The notes beneath the pieces were generated by a model. The model saw only the letters and a list, made by a program, of their open reading frames with translations, had not been told where the DNA came from and did no database searches. Below are positions 48,847 through 58,328 of a stretch of DNA of 64,000 bases, one piece after another. Both the position numbers and the translations under genes were made by a program. Numbering within the stretch: position 1 is the first letter of the stretch; each line of letters begins with the position of its first letter. This DNA comes from Streptomyces syringium (GTDB taxonomy: Bacteria; Actinomycetota; Actinomycetes; Streptomycetales; Streptomycetaceae): NCBI RefSeq assembly GCF_017876625.1, contig NZ_JAGIOH010000001.1:1612001-1676000 (forward strand). Reading direction: 5' to 3'.

Positions 48847-50064
48847 ATGGCTGCTCACACCGTCGGTTCCGCCGCCGACCGGGTCCGCTACGACCGGGCG
48901 ACGGCCCATCTGGACGCCCCGCTGGCCGTGGTCGACCTGGCGGCGTTCGACGCCAACGCCGGGGAGCTGGTGCGGCGGGCGCGGGGCAAGCCCGTCCGGG
49001 TGGCGAGCAAGTCGGTGCGCTGCCGGGCGCTGCTGGAGCGGGTGCTGGCGCGCGAGGGGTTCGCGGGGGTGATGAGCCATACGCTGGCGGAGTCGCTGTG
49101 GCTGGCGCGTTCGGGCTTCGACGATGTGCTGTTGGCCTATCCGTCGGCCGACCGGGAGGGCTTCGCCGAGCTGGTCTCGGACGCCAAGCTCGCGGGCGCG
49201 GTCACGGTGATGGTGGACGACCCGGCGCAGCTGGCGCTCATCGACGCGGCGCGGGCCGGGCTGGGCCGGACCGAAGAGGTGCGGGTGTGCCTGGAGTTGG
49301 ACACCTCGCTGCGGTTGTGGCGCGGTCGGGTGCGGATCGGGGCGCTGCGCTCGCCGCTGTGGGAGCCGGGGGCGCTGGCGGAGCTGGCCCGGCTGATCGA
49401 CCGTCGGCCGGGGTTCCGGCTGGTGGGGTTGATGGCGTACGAGGCACATGTGGCGGGCGTCGGTGACGCGGTCGCGGGGCGGCCGGTGCGGTCGCGGGCG
49501 ATCCGGCTGATGCAGAAGGCGGCGCGCAGGGAGCTGGCGGTCCGTCGGGCCGAGGCGGTGCGGGCGGTGCGGGCCGTGGCGGAGCTGGAGTTCGTCAACG
49601 GCGGTGGTTCGGGCAGTGTGCAGCACACCGCGGCGGAGGCGGCGGTCACGGAGGTGGCGGCCGGGTCGGCGCTGTACGCGCCGCGGCTGTTCGACCACTA
49701 CACCTCCTTCAGGGGCCGGCCCGCCGCCCTGTTCGCCCTGCCGGTGGTGCGCCGCCCGGGGGTGGGGGTGGTGACCGTGCTGGGCGGCGGCCTTCCGGCG
49801 TCGGGGGCCGCGGGCGCGGACCGGCTGCCGGTGCCGTATCTGCCGGCGGGGTTGCGCCTGGACGCGCGGGAGGGCGCGGGCGAGGTGCAGACGCCGCTGA
49901 TCGGGCAGCCCGCCGACGATCTGCTGGTGGGCGACAAGGTGTGGTTCCGGCACGCGAAGGCCGGGGAGCTGTGCGAGCGCTTCGCGCTGCTGCGGCTCGT
50001 CGACGGCGACCGGGTGGTGGAGAGCGTTCCCACCTACCGGGGCGAGGGCCGCACTTTCGTCTGA
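48847..50064 (+). CDS. Alanine-racemase-fold PLP enzyme (amino acid deaminase/aldolase type)
   Basis: This protein of about 405 residues has a fold-type III PLP barrel like D-threonine aldolase and D-serine dehydratase. PLP Lys lies in PVRVASKSVRCRALL (about residue 56). FVNGGGSGSVQHTA is the phosphate-binding loop, and a C-terminal beta domain has VGDKVWFRHAKAGELCERF, with His and Cys that could bind the metal used in this family. It starts at ATG 48847. Products annotated as amino acid deaminase/aldolase match, but the substrate is unknown. A hairpin follows. Confidence 0.85.
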   Translation: MAAHTVGSAADRVRYDRATAHLDAPLAVVDLAAFDANAGELVRRARGKPVRVASKSVRCRALLERVLAREGFAGVMSHTLAESLWLARSGFDDVLLAYPSADREGFAELVSDAKLAGAVTVMVDDPAQLALIDAARAGLGRTEEVRVCLELDTSLRLWRGRVRIGALRSPLWEPGALAELARLIDRRPGFRLVGLMAYEAHVAGVGDAVAGRPVRSRAIRLMQKAARRELAVRRAEAVRAVRAVAELEFVNGGGSGSVQHTAAEAAVTEVAAGSALYAPRLFDHYTSFRGRPAALFALPVVRRPGVGVVTVLGGGLPASGAAGADRLPVPYLPAGLRLDAREGAGEVQTPLIGQPADDLLVGDKVWFRHAKAGELCERFALLRLVDGDRVVESVPTYRGEGRTFV

Positions 50065-50077
50065 GGGCCGGTACGGG

Positions 50078-50109
50078 GAGGGGCCGGCGTCGGTCGACGC
50101 CGGCCCCTC
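50078..50109. terminator. Bidirectional hairpin between convergent genes
   Basis: Bases 50078-50092 pair perfectly with 50095-50109. It begins 14 bases after the deaminase/aldolase-type stop and ends 20 bases before the HAD phosphatase stop on the other strand. Confidence 0.7.
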
Positions 50110-50128
50110 TCCTCGTTTCCGCTCGTGC

Positions 50129-51397
50129 TCAGTACGCGAGGTCCAGCTGGTCGGGGATGACCGAGCCGTCGGCGCGGCGCACCGGGCCGTGCGTGCCGTC
50201 CTCGTTCGTGGCGCCGGCGGTCGCGCACGGGTAGCTGCCGGACTTGCGCGGCATGGGCTCGATGAACATCGGGTTGGCCACCCAGCGGCCGTCCGCGTTG
50301 TCGAAGGCGCGGCACATCAGCTCGGACTTGTTGCGGTTGATGGCGACGTGGGCGCCGGTCGCGTCGTTCACGAACGTCACGTCGGTGTCGGCGTCACCGG
50401 CGCCGAGCGCGATGCGGTGCGCGTGGTCCTGCTGCTTCCAGGCCTTCGCTCCCTTGATCTTGAAGATCTCCTGGTTGATCATGCAGCGCTTGCCGTCCAT
50501 GTACGGGAGCGCCCCGCCGGGGCCGTCCGCGACGCCGCCGCAGCCCTTGATCCCGGGGGTGAGGCGGCCGCGGTCGAGGATGCTGCGGATGCCGATGGTG
50601 TGCTTGCGGTCGAGACCGACACCGCTGGACCACGCCTCGGCGATCGGCTCGGCGGAGGCGGAGACGATGTAGACGTCGAAGCCGGCCGCCTTGAGCGTAC
50701 GGATCAGGTCCTTCTGCTGGTCGTAGTAGCGGATGTAGCCGGCGAGCGTGTGCGTGCCGACGGTCTGCTTGGTTCCGATGGGCGCGGCGAGCTGCTCGGC
50801 GCGCGCCTTCTTGGCGAAGGAGGTCAGCGCGGCCGGGGTGTGGCCGCTGAACAGCTGCGGGATCCAGGCGTACGCGGGGACCGTGCGCCGGTGGTTCCAG
50901 TCGCCGGCGAAGGCCGCCTCGCCGGCCATGGTCTGCGACTTCTCACGGATCTCGAAGATCTCGTCGGCGCAGGCGGTGTTCTTCGAGGTGCGCAGCGGCT
51001 TGCCGACCGGCACGGACGTGCCGCACGCCTTGGTGAGGGCCTTGTCGGCGGCCGGGGTGAGCCAGACGCTGGTGTCCTTCCAGCTCTTCGGCCGCAGGAT
51101 CCTGTCGTGCTTCAGGGCCCAGGCGAGGGTGGCATCGGTGATGTCGTTCTTGACGACCGTGTTGTCCCAGTCGAAGGCGGCGACGGGGCGGGGGCCGCCC
51201 TTGCCGGAGCAGGTGCCGCGCTCGTCGATCATCTTCTGGAGCTTGGCGCGGTTGTCGCCGAACCACTTGATGTTCTTGTCGAGCTGCGGGCAGTGCGACC
51301 GGGGCGCGGAGACGGGGGCCGCGGCGGTGGCGGGCACCGAGGCGGTGAGGGCCGCGGTGATCGCGAGACCGATGACTATGGCGTGCTTGTTACGCAT
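50129..51397 (-). CDS. Secreted HAD-superfamily phosphatase (phosphorylcholine-phosphatase-like)
   Basis: This 422-residue exported phosphatase has a Sec signal peptide (AIVIGLAITAALTASVPATAAA). HAD motif I is AAFDWDNTVVKND, with the nucleophile Asp; motif II is the Ser in VYIVSASAEP; motif IV is GAGDADTDVTF. The size and CxQLDKNIKWFGDNRAKLQKMI opening resemble Pseudomonas PchP, which releases choline from phosphorylcholine. Several Cys suggest disulfides. The gene follows the amine-utilisation SDR on the same strand but is separated by a strong terminator. Confidence 0.85.
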   Translation of the reverse strand: MRNKHAIVIGLAITAALTASVPATAAAPVSAPRSHCPQLDKNIKWFGDNRAKLQKMIDERGTCSGKGGPRPVAAFDWDNTVVKNDITDATLAWALKHDRILRPKSWKDTSVWLTPAADKALTKACGTSVPVGKPLRTSKNTACADEIFEIREKSQTMAGEAAFAGDWNHRRTVPAYAWIPQLFSGHTPAALTSFAKKARAEQLAAPIGTKQTVGTHTLAGYIRYYDQQKDLIRTLKAAGFDVYIVSASAEPIAEAWSSGVGLDRKHTIGIRSILDRGRLTPGIKGCGGVADGPGGALPYMDGKRCMINQEIFKIKGAKAWKQQDHAHRIALGAGDADTDVTFVNDATGAHVAINRNKSELMCRAFDNADGRWVANPMFIEPMPRKSGSYPCATAGATNEDGTHGPVRRADGSVIPDQLDLAY

Positions 51398-51430
51398 ACG
51401 TCCTCATTGGCGCATGGGGGCAGGACACAC

Positions 51431-51460
51431 ACCGGGACCGGCCGGGGGGCCGGTCCCGGT
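51431..51460 (-). terminator. Terminator of the minus-strand amine-utilisation operon
   Basis: ACCGGGACCGGCC (51431-51443) pairs perfectly with 51448-51460 around GGGG. It begins 15 bases past the SDR stop. Confidence 0.78.
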
Positions 51461-51474
51461 ACTGATCATGGACC

Positions 51475-52260
51475 TTACAGCGGGGTGACGTACGCGCCCG
51501 CGATGCCTCCGTCGACGAGGAAGTCGGCGGCGTTGACGAAGGACGAGTCGTCGCTCGCGAGGAAGGCCACGGCGGCGGCGATCTCGTCGGGCTCGGCGAA
51601 CCGGCCCACCGGCACGTGCACCAGCCGGCGCGCGGCCCGCTCGGGGTCCTTGGCGAAGAGCTCCTTGAGCAGCGGGGTGTTGACCGGCCCCGGGCACAGG
51701 GCGTTGACGCGGATGCCCTCGCGGGCGAACTGCACGCCCAGCTCGCGGGACATGGCCAGCACCCCGCCCTTGGAGGCGGTGTAGCTGATCTGCGAGGTGG
51801 CGGCGCCCATCCGGGCGACGAAGGAGGCGGTGTTGATGATGGAGCCCTTGCCCTGGCGCTGCATGTAGGGCAGTGCCGCCTTGCAGCAGAGGTAGACGGA
51901 GGTCAGGTTGACCTCCTGGACGCGCTTCCAGGCGTCGAGTCCGGTGGTGAGGATGGAGTCGTCGTCGGGCGGCGAGATGCCGGCGTTGTTGAAGGCGATA
52001 TCGACCGAGCCGTAGGCGTCGAAGGCGGCCTTGAAGAGCGCCTCGACCTCGTCGGGGTCGGTCACGTTCACCTTGACGAAGAGACCGCCGACCTCGGCGG
52101 CGGCCGCCTTGCCGGCGGTCTCGTCGATGTCGGCGCAGACGACGTTGGCGCCCTCGGAGGCGAGCCGTCGGGCGGTGGCCAGGCCGATGCCGCTGCCGGC
52201 TCCGGTGATGACGGCGGTGCGGCCGACGAGTCGGCGGCAGACGGGGGTCTGGTCGGTCAA
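51475..52260 (-). CDS. SDR-family dehydrogenase in the gamma-glutamyl-amine cluster
   Basis: This 261-residue classical short-chain dehydrogenase has the cofactor motif GAGSGIG, Asp at the end of beta-2 (VVCADIDE, so NAD is preferred), NNAG, the catalytic Ser in NTASFVA, and YTASK. In this cluster it probably oxidises the hydroxyl of a gamma-glutamylated amino-alcohol to the aldehyde. The start is TTG 52258-52260 with AAAGG nine bases upstream. It follows the aldehyde dehydrogenase across 160 bases with a hairpin, so it may be less expressed. Confidence 0.9.
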   Translation of the reverse strand: MTDQTPVCRRLVGRTAVITGAGSGIGLATARRLASEGANVVCADIDETAGKAAAAEVGGLFVKVNVTDPDEVEALFKAAFDAYGSVDIAFNNAGISPPDDDSILTTGLDAWKRVQEVNLTSVYLCCKAALPYMQRQGKGSIINTASFVARMGAATSQISYTASKGGVLAMSRELGVQFAREGIRVNALCPGPVNTPLLKELFAKDPERAARRLVHVPVGRFAEPDEIAAAVAFLASDDSSFVNAADFLVDGGIAGAYVTPL

Positions 52261-52322
52261 GGCAGTGGCCTTTCTCTGGCTGGGTCAGCGGGTGGGGCGA
52301 TGCGTGCGTGGGGAGGGGTGGG

Positions 52323-52352
52323 CCGGGACGGCCGCCGATGTGGCCGTCCCGG
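52323..52352 (-). terminator. Hairpin between the aldehyde dehydrogenase and SDR genes
   Basis: CCGGGACGGCC (52323-52333) pairs perfectly with 52342-52352 around eight bases. There is no U-tract. It may attenuate transcription into the SDR gene. Confidence 0.55.
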
Positions 52353-52378
52353 AGCCCTGCGGGCTCGGGCCCCGATGG

Positions 52379-52434
52379 TCAGGCCCCGACGGTCAGGCCT
52401 CGGTGTTCAGGCCTCGGTGTTCAGGCCTCGGTGT
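52379..52434. repeat. 14-bp tandem triplication at the aldehyde dehydrogenase 3' end
   Basis: TCAGGCCTCGGTGT is repeated exactly at 52393-52406, 52407-52420 and 52421-52434, with a degenerate copy at 52379-52392. Read on the minus strand each copy contains the last codons and TGA of the aldehyde dehydrogenase. Because 14 is not a multiple of three, the three TGAs lie in three different frames. Confidence 0.9.
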
Positions 52435-53776
52435 TCAGGAACACGTTCTTGGTCTCGGTGAAGGCGGCCAGCGCGTCGGGGCCCAGTTCCCGGCCGAGGC
52501 CGGACTGCTTGAAGCCGCCGAACGGCGTCCAGTAGCGGACGCTGCTGTGGGAGTTGACGGAGAGGTTGCCCGCGGCGACGCCCCGCGAGACACGGACGGC
52601 GCGGCCCACGTCCCGGGTCCAGATCGACCCGGACAGCCCGTAGGGGGTGGCGTTGGCGATCCGTACCGCGTCCGCCTCGTCCTCGAAGGGCAGCACCACG
52701 GCCACGGGGCCGAAGACCTCCTCGACGGCCGCGCGGTCGTCGGGGGCACCGGTGAGGACCGTCGCCGGGTACCAGAAGCCCTTGCCCGTGGGGGCCTCGC
52801 CGCGGATGGCCGCGGGCGCGGTCTCGGGGACGAAGGACCGTACGCGCTCGCGGTGCGCGGCCGAGACGAGCGGGCCCATCTGTGTGGCCGGGTCGGTGGG
52901 GTCGCCCACCACGAAGGCCTTGACCGCGGGCTCCAGCAGTTCCATGAAGCGGTCGTAGACGCTGCGCTGCACGAGGATGCGGCTGCGGGCACAGCAGTCC
53001 TGGCCGGTGTTGTCGAGGAACGAGCCGGGGGCGCTCGCGGCCGCCTGCTCGATGTCGGCGTCGGCGAAGACGATGTTGGGGTTCTTGCCGCCGAGTTCGA
53101 GGGTCACGCGCTTCACGTTCGCCGCGCACTTGGCCATGATCTGCTTGCCGACGGCGGTGGAGCCGGTGAAGACGACCTTGGCGATGCCGGGGTGCTCCAC
53201 CAGGGCGTCACCCACGACGGGCCCGTCTCCCGGGAGGACCTGGAAGAGACCCTCGGGCAGTCCGGCCGTCAGCGCGAGATCGGCCAGCCGCAGGGCGGTG
53301 AGCGGGGTGGTCTCGGCGGGCTTGAGAAGCACGGCGTTGCCCGCGGCGAGCGCGGGGGCGAGCCCCCAGGCGGCGATGGGCATCGGGAAGTTCCACGGGG
53401 CGATGACGGCGATGACGCCGAGCGGTTCGTGGAAGGTGACGTTCAGCCCGCCGGTGACGGGGATCTGGCTGCCGGTGAGCCGCTCGACGCCGCCCGCGGC
53501 GTAGTCGAGCAGGTCACGGACGTTGCCCGCCTCCCAGCGGGCGTTGCCGATGGGGTGGCCGGCCTCCCGGACCTCCAGCAGCGCCAGCTCCTCGATGTGC
53601 TGGTCGACGACGGCGGCGAAGCGGCGCAGCTGCCGGGCCCGGTCGGCGGGGGCGAGCGCGGCCCACGCCCGCTGGGCGGTACTCGCCCGGGCCACGGCGG
53701 CGTCGACGTCCTCGCGGGTACTGGCCGAAACGGTGGCGATGACCTCTTCGGTCGCCGGGTTGATGATCTCGTGCAA
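52421..53776 (-). CDS. Aldehyde dehydrogenase (gamma-glutamyl-aldehyde type)
   Basis: This NAD(P)-dependent aldehyde dehydrogenase of about 451 residues has APWNFPMPIAAWGLAPALAAGNAVLLKPAE, the catalytic Glu in VTLELGGKNPNIV, the catalytic Cys in NTGQDCCARSRI, and EVFGPVAVVLPF. It is slightly shorter than typical ALDHs at the N-terminus. The best start is TTG 53774-53776, eight bases after AAGGA and just past the GS-like gene; no ATG or GTG lies nearby. In context it oxidises a gamma-glutamylated amino-aldehyde to the acid, as PuuC does. Its 3' end is triplicated. Confidence 0.92.
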   Translation of the reverse strand: MHEIINPATEEVIATVSASTREDVDAAVARASTAQRAWAALAPADRARQLRRFAAVVDQHIEELALLEVREAGHPIGNARWEAGNVRDLLDYAAGGVERLTGSQIPVTGGLNVTFHEPLGVIAVIAPWNFPMPIAAWGLAPALAAGNAVLLKPAETTPLTALRLADLALTAGLPEGLFQVLPGDGPVVGDALVEHPGIAKVVFTGSTAVGKQIMAKCAANVKRVTLELGGKNPNIVFADADIEQAAASAPGSFLDNTGQDCCARSRILVQRSVYDRFMELLEPAVKAFVVGDPTDPATQMGPLVSAAHRERVRSFVPETAPAAIRGEAPTGKGFWYPATVLTGAPDDRAAVEEVFGPVAVVLPFEDEADAVRIANATPYGLSGSIWTRDVGRAVRVSRGVAAGNLSVNSHSSVRYWTPFGGFKQSGLGRELGPDALAAFTETKNVFLNTEA

Positions 53777-53787
53777 CGTGGTGGTCC

Positions 53788-55155
53788 TTACATCCGCTCG
53801 AAGGAGCGGAACCGCTCCCAGTCCGTGACGGCCGCGTCGTACGCGTCCTGCTCGACGCGCGCCATGTGCAGGTAGTGCTCGACCACCTCGTCGCCGAACG
53901 CGGCGCGCGCTATGGGGCTCTTCCCCCACAGTTCGGCGGCCTCGCGCAGCGTCGTCGGCACCTGGGCGGCGTCGCCGGTGTAGGCGTTGCCGGTACAGGC
54001 CTCGGGCAGCTCCAGCTCGTTCTCGACGCCGTACAGACCGGCGGCGACCATGCCCGCCACGGCGAGGTAGGGGTTCACATCACCGCCGGGCAGCCGGTTC
54101 TCGAAGCGGTGCGAGGGGCCGTGGCCGACGACGCGCAGGGCGCAGGTGCGGTTGTCCGGGCCCCAGGCGACGGCGGTGGGCGCGAAGGACCCCGGGCGGA
54201 AGCGCTTGTAGGAGTTGATGTTCGGCGCGTAGAGCAGGGTGAAGTCGCGCAGGGCGGCGAGCTGTCCGGCGAGGAAGTGCCGCATGGCCTTCGACATGCC
54301 GTACGGACCGTCGTCGTCGGCCAGTACCGGTGCCCCGGTCTCGTCGCGCAGCGAGAGATGGATGTGGCAGGAGTTGCCCTCGCGCTCGTCGTACTTGGCC
54401 ATGTAGGTGAGCGCCATGCCCTCCTGGGCGGCGATCTCCTTGGCCCCGGTCTTGTAGACGGAGTGCTGGTCGCAGGTGGTCAGGGCGTCGTCGTAGACGA
54501 AGACGATCTCGTGCTGGCCGAGATTGCACTCGCCCTTGGCGGACTCCACCGTCATGCCGGCCGCGCCCATCTCGTTGCGGATGCGGCGCAGCAGCGGCTC
54601 GACGCGGCCGGTGCCGAGCACGGAGTAGTCGGCGTTGTACTGGTTGGCGGGGGTCATGCCGCGGTAGCCGCGGCCCCACGCCTCTTCGTAGGTGTCCTTG
54701 AAGACGATGAACTCCAGCTCGGTGCCCGCGTAGGCGCTCCAGCCGCGTTCGGCGAGCCGGTCGAGCTGGCCGCGCAGGATCTGCCGGGGCGAGGCGAGGA
54801 CGGGTGAGCCGTCGTGCCAGGCGAGGTCGGCGGTGACGAGCGCGGTGCCGGGGTTCCAGGGGGTGAGGCGCAGGGTGGCGCTGTCGGCGTGCATGGCGAA
54901 GTCGCCGTAGCCGCGCTCCCAGGACGACATGGTGTAGCCGGCGACGGTGTTGAGGTCGACGTCCACGGCGAGGAGGTAGTTGCACCCCTCGGTGCCGTGC
55001 TCGAGGACCTGATCGAGGAAGTACCGGGCCGCGAACCGCTTGCCCTGGAGCCTTCCTTGCATATCGGTGAAGGCGAGGACGACAGTGTCGATCTCCCCGC
55101 GGTCGACGAGCATGCGCAGCTCCTCGACGGCGAGCGGGGGCGTGCGGTCTGCCAC
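53788..55155 (-). CDS. glnA4: Glutamine-synthetase-like gamma-glutamyl-amine ligase (GlnA4/PuuA type)
   Basis: This GS-fold ligase of about 455 residues has the metal-binding GTELEFIVF, ESAKGECNLGQHEIVF, the ATP-site region NSCHIHLSL and FRPGSFAPTAVAWGPDNRTCALRVVG, with ENRLPGGDVNPYL. The last block is typical of PuuA/GlnA3/GlnA4-type enzymes that glutamylate polyamines, monoamines or ethanolamine, not ammonia. The adenylylation Tyr motif of true GlnA is not evident. The start is GTG 55153-55155 with AGGAGG seven bases upstream. I lean to ethanolamine, because an alcohol dehydrogenase accompanies it. Confidence 0.88.
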   Translation of the reverse strand: MADRTPPLAVEELRMLVDRGEIDTVVLAFTDMQGRLQGKRFAARYFLDQVLEHGTEGCNYLLAVDVDLNTVAGYTMSSWERGYGDFAMHADSATLRLTPWNPGTALVTADLAWHDGSPVLASPRQILRGQLDRLAERGWSAYAGTELEFIVFKDTYEEAWGRGYRGMTPANQYNADYSVLGTGRVEPLLRRIRNEMGAAGMTVESAKGECNLGQHEIVFVYDDALTTCDQHSVYKTGAKEIAAQEGMALTYMAKYDEREGNSCHIHLSLRDETGAPVLADDDGPYGMSKAMRHFLAGQLAALRDFTLLYAPNINSYKRFRPGSFAPTAVAWGPDNRTCALRVVGHGPSHRFENRLPGGDVNPYLAVAGMVAAGLYGVENELELPEACTGNAYTGDAAQVPTTLREAAELWGKSPIARAAFGDEVVEHYLHMARVEQDAYDAAVTDWERFRSFERM

Positions 55156-55183
55156 AGTGTTGCCTCCTGTCGGTGCGACCGGA

Positions 55184-55207
55184 GGTCTTAAGGTAGGCCC
55201 GTAGACC
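55184..55207. promoter_or_regulatory. Candidate FadR-type operator between glnA4 and its regulator
   Basis: GGTCTTA (55184-55190) and TAGACC (55202-55207) form an inverted repeat with an 11-base spacer in the 72-base divergent gap. FadR-type regulators bind short inverted repeats in such positions. It could control both directions. Confidence 0.4.
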
Positions 55208-55227
55208 ATTGATTGGGAAGGGGCTTC

Positions 55228-55977
55228 ATGAACTCGATGGACGCGATGGGCGGAAGCGGTGCGGACCGGCTGGCGCCGGTGCTGCGGCCGGTCCGCGCGG
55301 GCAACGGCTTCGAGGAGGCCCTGGAGCAGATACTCCAGATCGTGCGGCTGGGCCTGGTCGCGCACGGCGAACGACTGCCCGCCGAGCGCGAGTTGGCCGA
55401 GCGGCTCCAGATCAGCCGGGTGACGCTGCGCGAGGTGCTGAAGGTGCTCCAGGACCAGGGGCTGGTGGAGAGCCGGCGCGGCCGGTACGGCGGCACGTTC
55501 GTCCTCGACCGCGCGGCCGCGCCGGCCGCGACCGGCGCGGCGGAGCTGCGGCGGCGGGTGGCGACGGTGGACGTCGAGGACACGCTGCGTTTCCGCGAGG
55601 TCCTGGAGGTGGGCGCGGCCGGGCTGTGTGCCGCGCACGGGCTGTCCGACGAGCAGGCCGCCCGGCTGCGCGGGGCGCTGGCCGCGACCCACGACGCGCC
55701 GCTCGCCGACTACCGGCGGCTGGACACGATGCTGCACCTGACCCTCGCCGAACTGTCCGGCTCCCCCTCCCTCGCCGCCCGGTACGCCGCGGTCCGGGCG
55801 TCCGTCAACGACCTGCTGGACTGCATTCCCCTGCTGGTGCGGAACCTGGAGCACTCCCAGGCGCAGCACACCGCGCTGGTCGAGGCGGTCCTGGACGGGG
55901 ACGCGGACGGGGCGCGCGAGGTGATGCGGGAGCACTGCTGTGGCACGGCGGCCCTTCTGCGGGGATTTCTCGGCTGA
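55228..55977 (+). CDS. GntR/FadR-family regulator of the amine cluster
   Basis: This regulator of about 249 residues has a winged helix (EQILQIVRLGLVAHGERLPAERELAERLQISRVTLREVLKVLQDQGLVESRRGRYGGTFV) and a C-terminal FadR (FCD) helical effector domain (VDVEDTLRFREVLEVGAAGLCAAHG, MLHLTLAELSGSPSL, EHSQAQHTALVEAVLDGDADGAREVMREH), whose His residues likely bind a metal. The ATG at 55228 has AAGGGG five bases upstream. It is divergent from glnA4 and first of a plus-strand group with the permease. The effector is probably the amine or its glutamyl conjugate. Confidence 0.9.
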   Translation: MNSMDAMGGSGADRLAPVLRPVRAGNGFEEALEQILQIVRLGLVAHGERLPAERELAERLQISRVTLREVLKVLQDQGLVESRRGRYGGTFVLDRAAAPAATGAAELRRRVATVDVEDTLRFREVLEVGAAGLCAAHGLSDEQAARLRGALAATHDAPLADYRRLDTMLHLTLAELSGSPSLAARYAAVRASVNDLLDCIPLLVRNLEHSQAQHTALVEAVLDGDADGAREVMREHCCGTAALLRGFLG

Positions 55978-55984
55978 GTAACGC

Positions 55985-56002
55985 GCTGGTAACCAGCGTT
56001 TT
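55985..56002 (+). terminator. Short intrinsic-type hairpin after the FadR-like gene
   Basis: GCTGG (55985-55989) pairs with CCAGC (55993-55997), followed by GTTTT. It is short and probably leaky, so the permease may still be reached. A further inverted repeat, AAAGGT/ACCTTT (56038-56043 with 56054-56059), lies closer to the permease start and could be an operator. Confidence 0.5.
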
Positions 56003-56081
56003 ACGCAAGGGGGTTGCTTTTCCGCCGACGCCACGGCAAAGGTATGGCGCAAAACCTTTACCCCCGAGGCAGGAGCGGCTC

Positions 56082-57551
<1,470 letters not shown>

Positions 57552-57598
57552 TCACAGCGCCGCGTACGGATGCGGGCGGGGAGTGGAGAGGAAGAACG

Positions 57599-58309
57599 TT
57601 GGACAGCAGGCCTCTGATCGGTGTCACCACGTATCTCACACAGGCCCGTTGGGGGGTGGCCTGGGACCTGCCGGCCGCGCTGCTGCCGGCCGCCTACCCC
57701 CGGTACGTCCAGCGGGCCGGCGGCCTGGCCGTGATGCTGCCGCCCGACGACCCGGACACCGCCGCCGCGGTGGTCCGGCGCCTCGACGGTCTGGTCCTCG
57801 CCGGCGGCGAGGACCTGGCCCCGGCGTTGTACGGCGAGGAGCCGCACCCCCGCGCGGGTGCCCCGGTGCCCGAGCGGGACCGCTGGGAGCTGGCGCTGCT
57901 GGCTGCCGCGCTGGAGGAGGACGTACCGGTGCTCGGCATCTGCCGCGGCATGCAGCTGATGAACGTCCACGCGGGCGGCACGCTCACCCAGCACCTGCCG
58001 GACGAGGTGGGGCACGAGGACCACAACCCGGTGGCGGGTTCCTTCACCGACCACCCGGTCGAGCCGGTGCCGGACACCCGCACCGGCGGTCTGCTGCCCG
58101 AGCGGTGCGACGTGGCCACCCACCACCACCAGGCGGTGGACCGCCTCGGCGAGGGCCTCGTCGTGACGGCCCACGCGGAGGACGGCACGGTCGAGGCCCT
58201 GGAGTACCCGGGCGATTCCTTCCGGGTGGGCGTCCAGTGGCACCCGGAGGCCCGGGACGACCTGCGGCTGATCGAGGCCCTGGTGCGCGCCGCGGCTCAG
58301 CGGGGCTGA
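57599..58309 (+). CDS. Class I glutamine amidotransferase-like gamma-glutamyl hydrolase (PuuD type)
   Basis: This peptidase C26 family protein of about 236 residues has the nucleophile Cys in LGICRGMQLMNVHAGGTL and the His-Glu pair in VGVQWHPEA. It begins at SRPLIGVTTYL, as family members do. In PuuD the enzyme releases glutamate from a gamma-glutamyl acid; here it would complete the pathway. I prefer TTG 57599 (AGGAAG upstream); an ATG at 57548 overlapping the permease stop as ATGA is a coupled alternative that adds 17 non-homologous residues. Confidence 0.88.
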   Translation: MDSRPLIGVTTYLTQARWGVAWDLPAALLPAAYPRYVQRAGGLAVMLPPDDPDTAAAVVRRLDGLVLAGGEDLAPALYGEEPHPRAGAPVPERDRWELALLAAALEEDVPVLGICRGMQLMNVHAGGTLTQHLPDEVGHEDHNPVAGSFTDHPVEPVPDTRTGGLLPERCDVATHHHQAVDRLGEGLVVTAHAEDGTVEALEYPGDSFRVGVQWHPEARDDLRLIEALVRAAAQRG

Positions 58310-58328
58310 GCTCCCGGACGGGCCGGGC

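Noticed and set aside
52379..52434. Transposon target-site duplication
   Set aside because: There are three exact tandem copies with no inserted DNA between them, which fits slippage rather than insertion.
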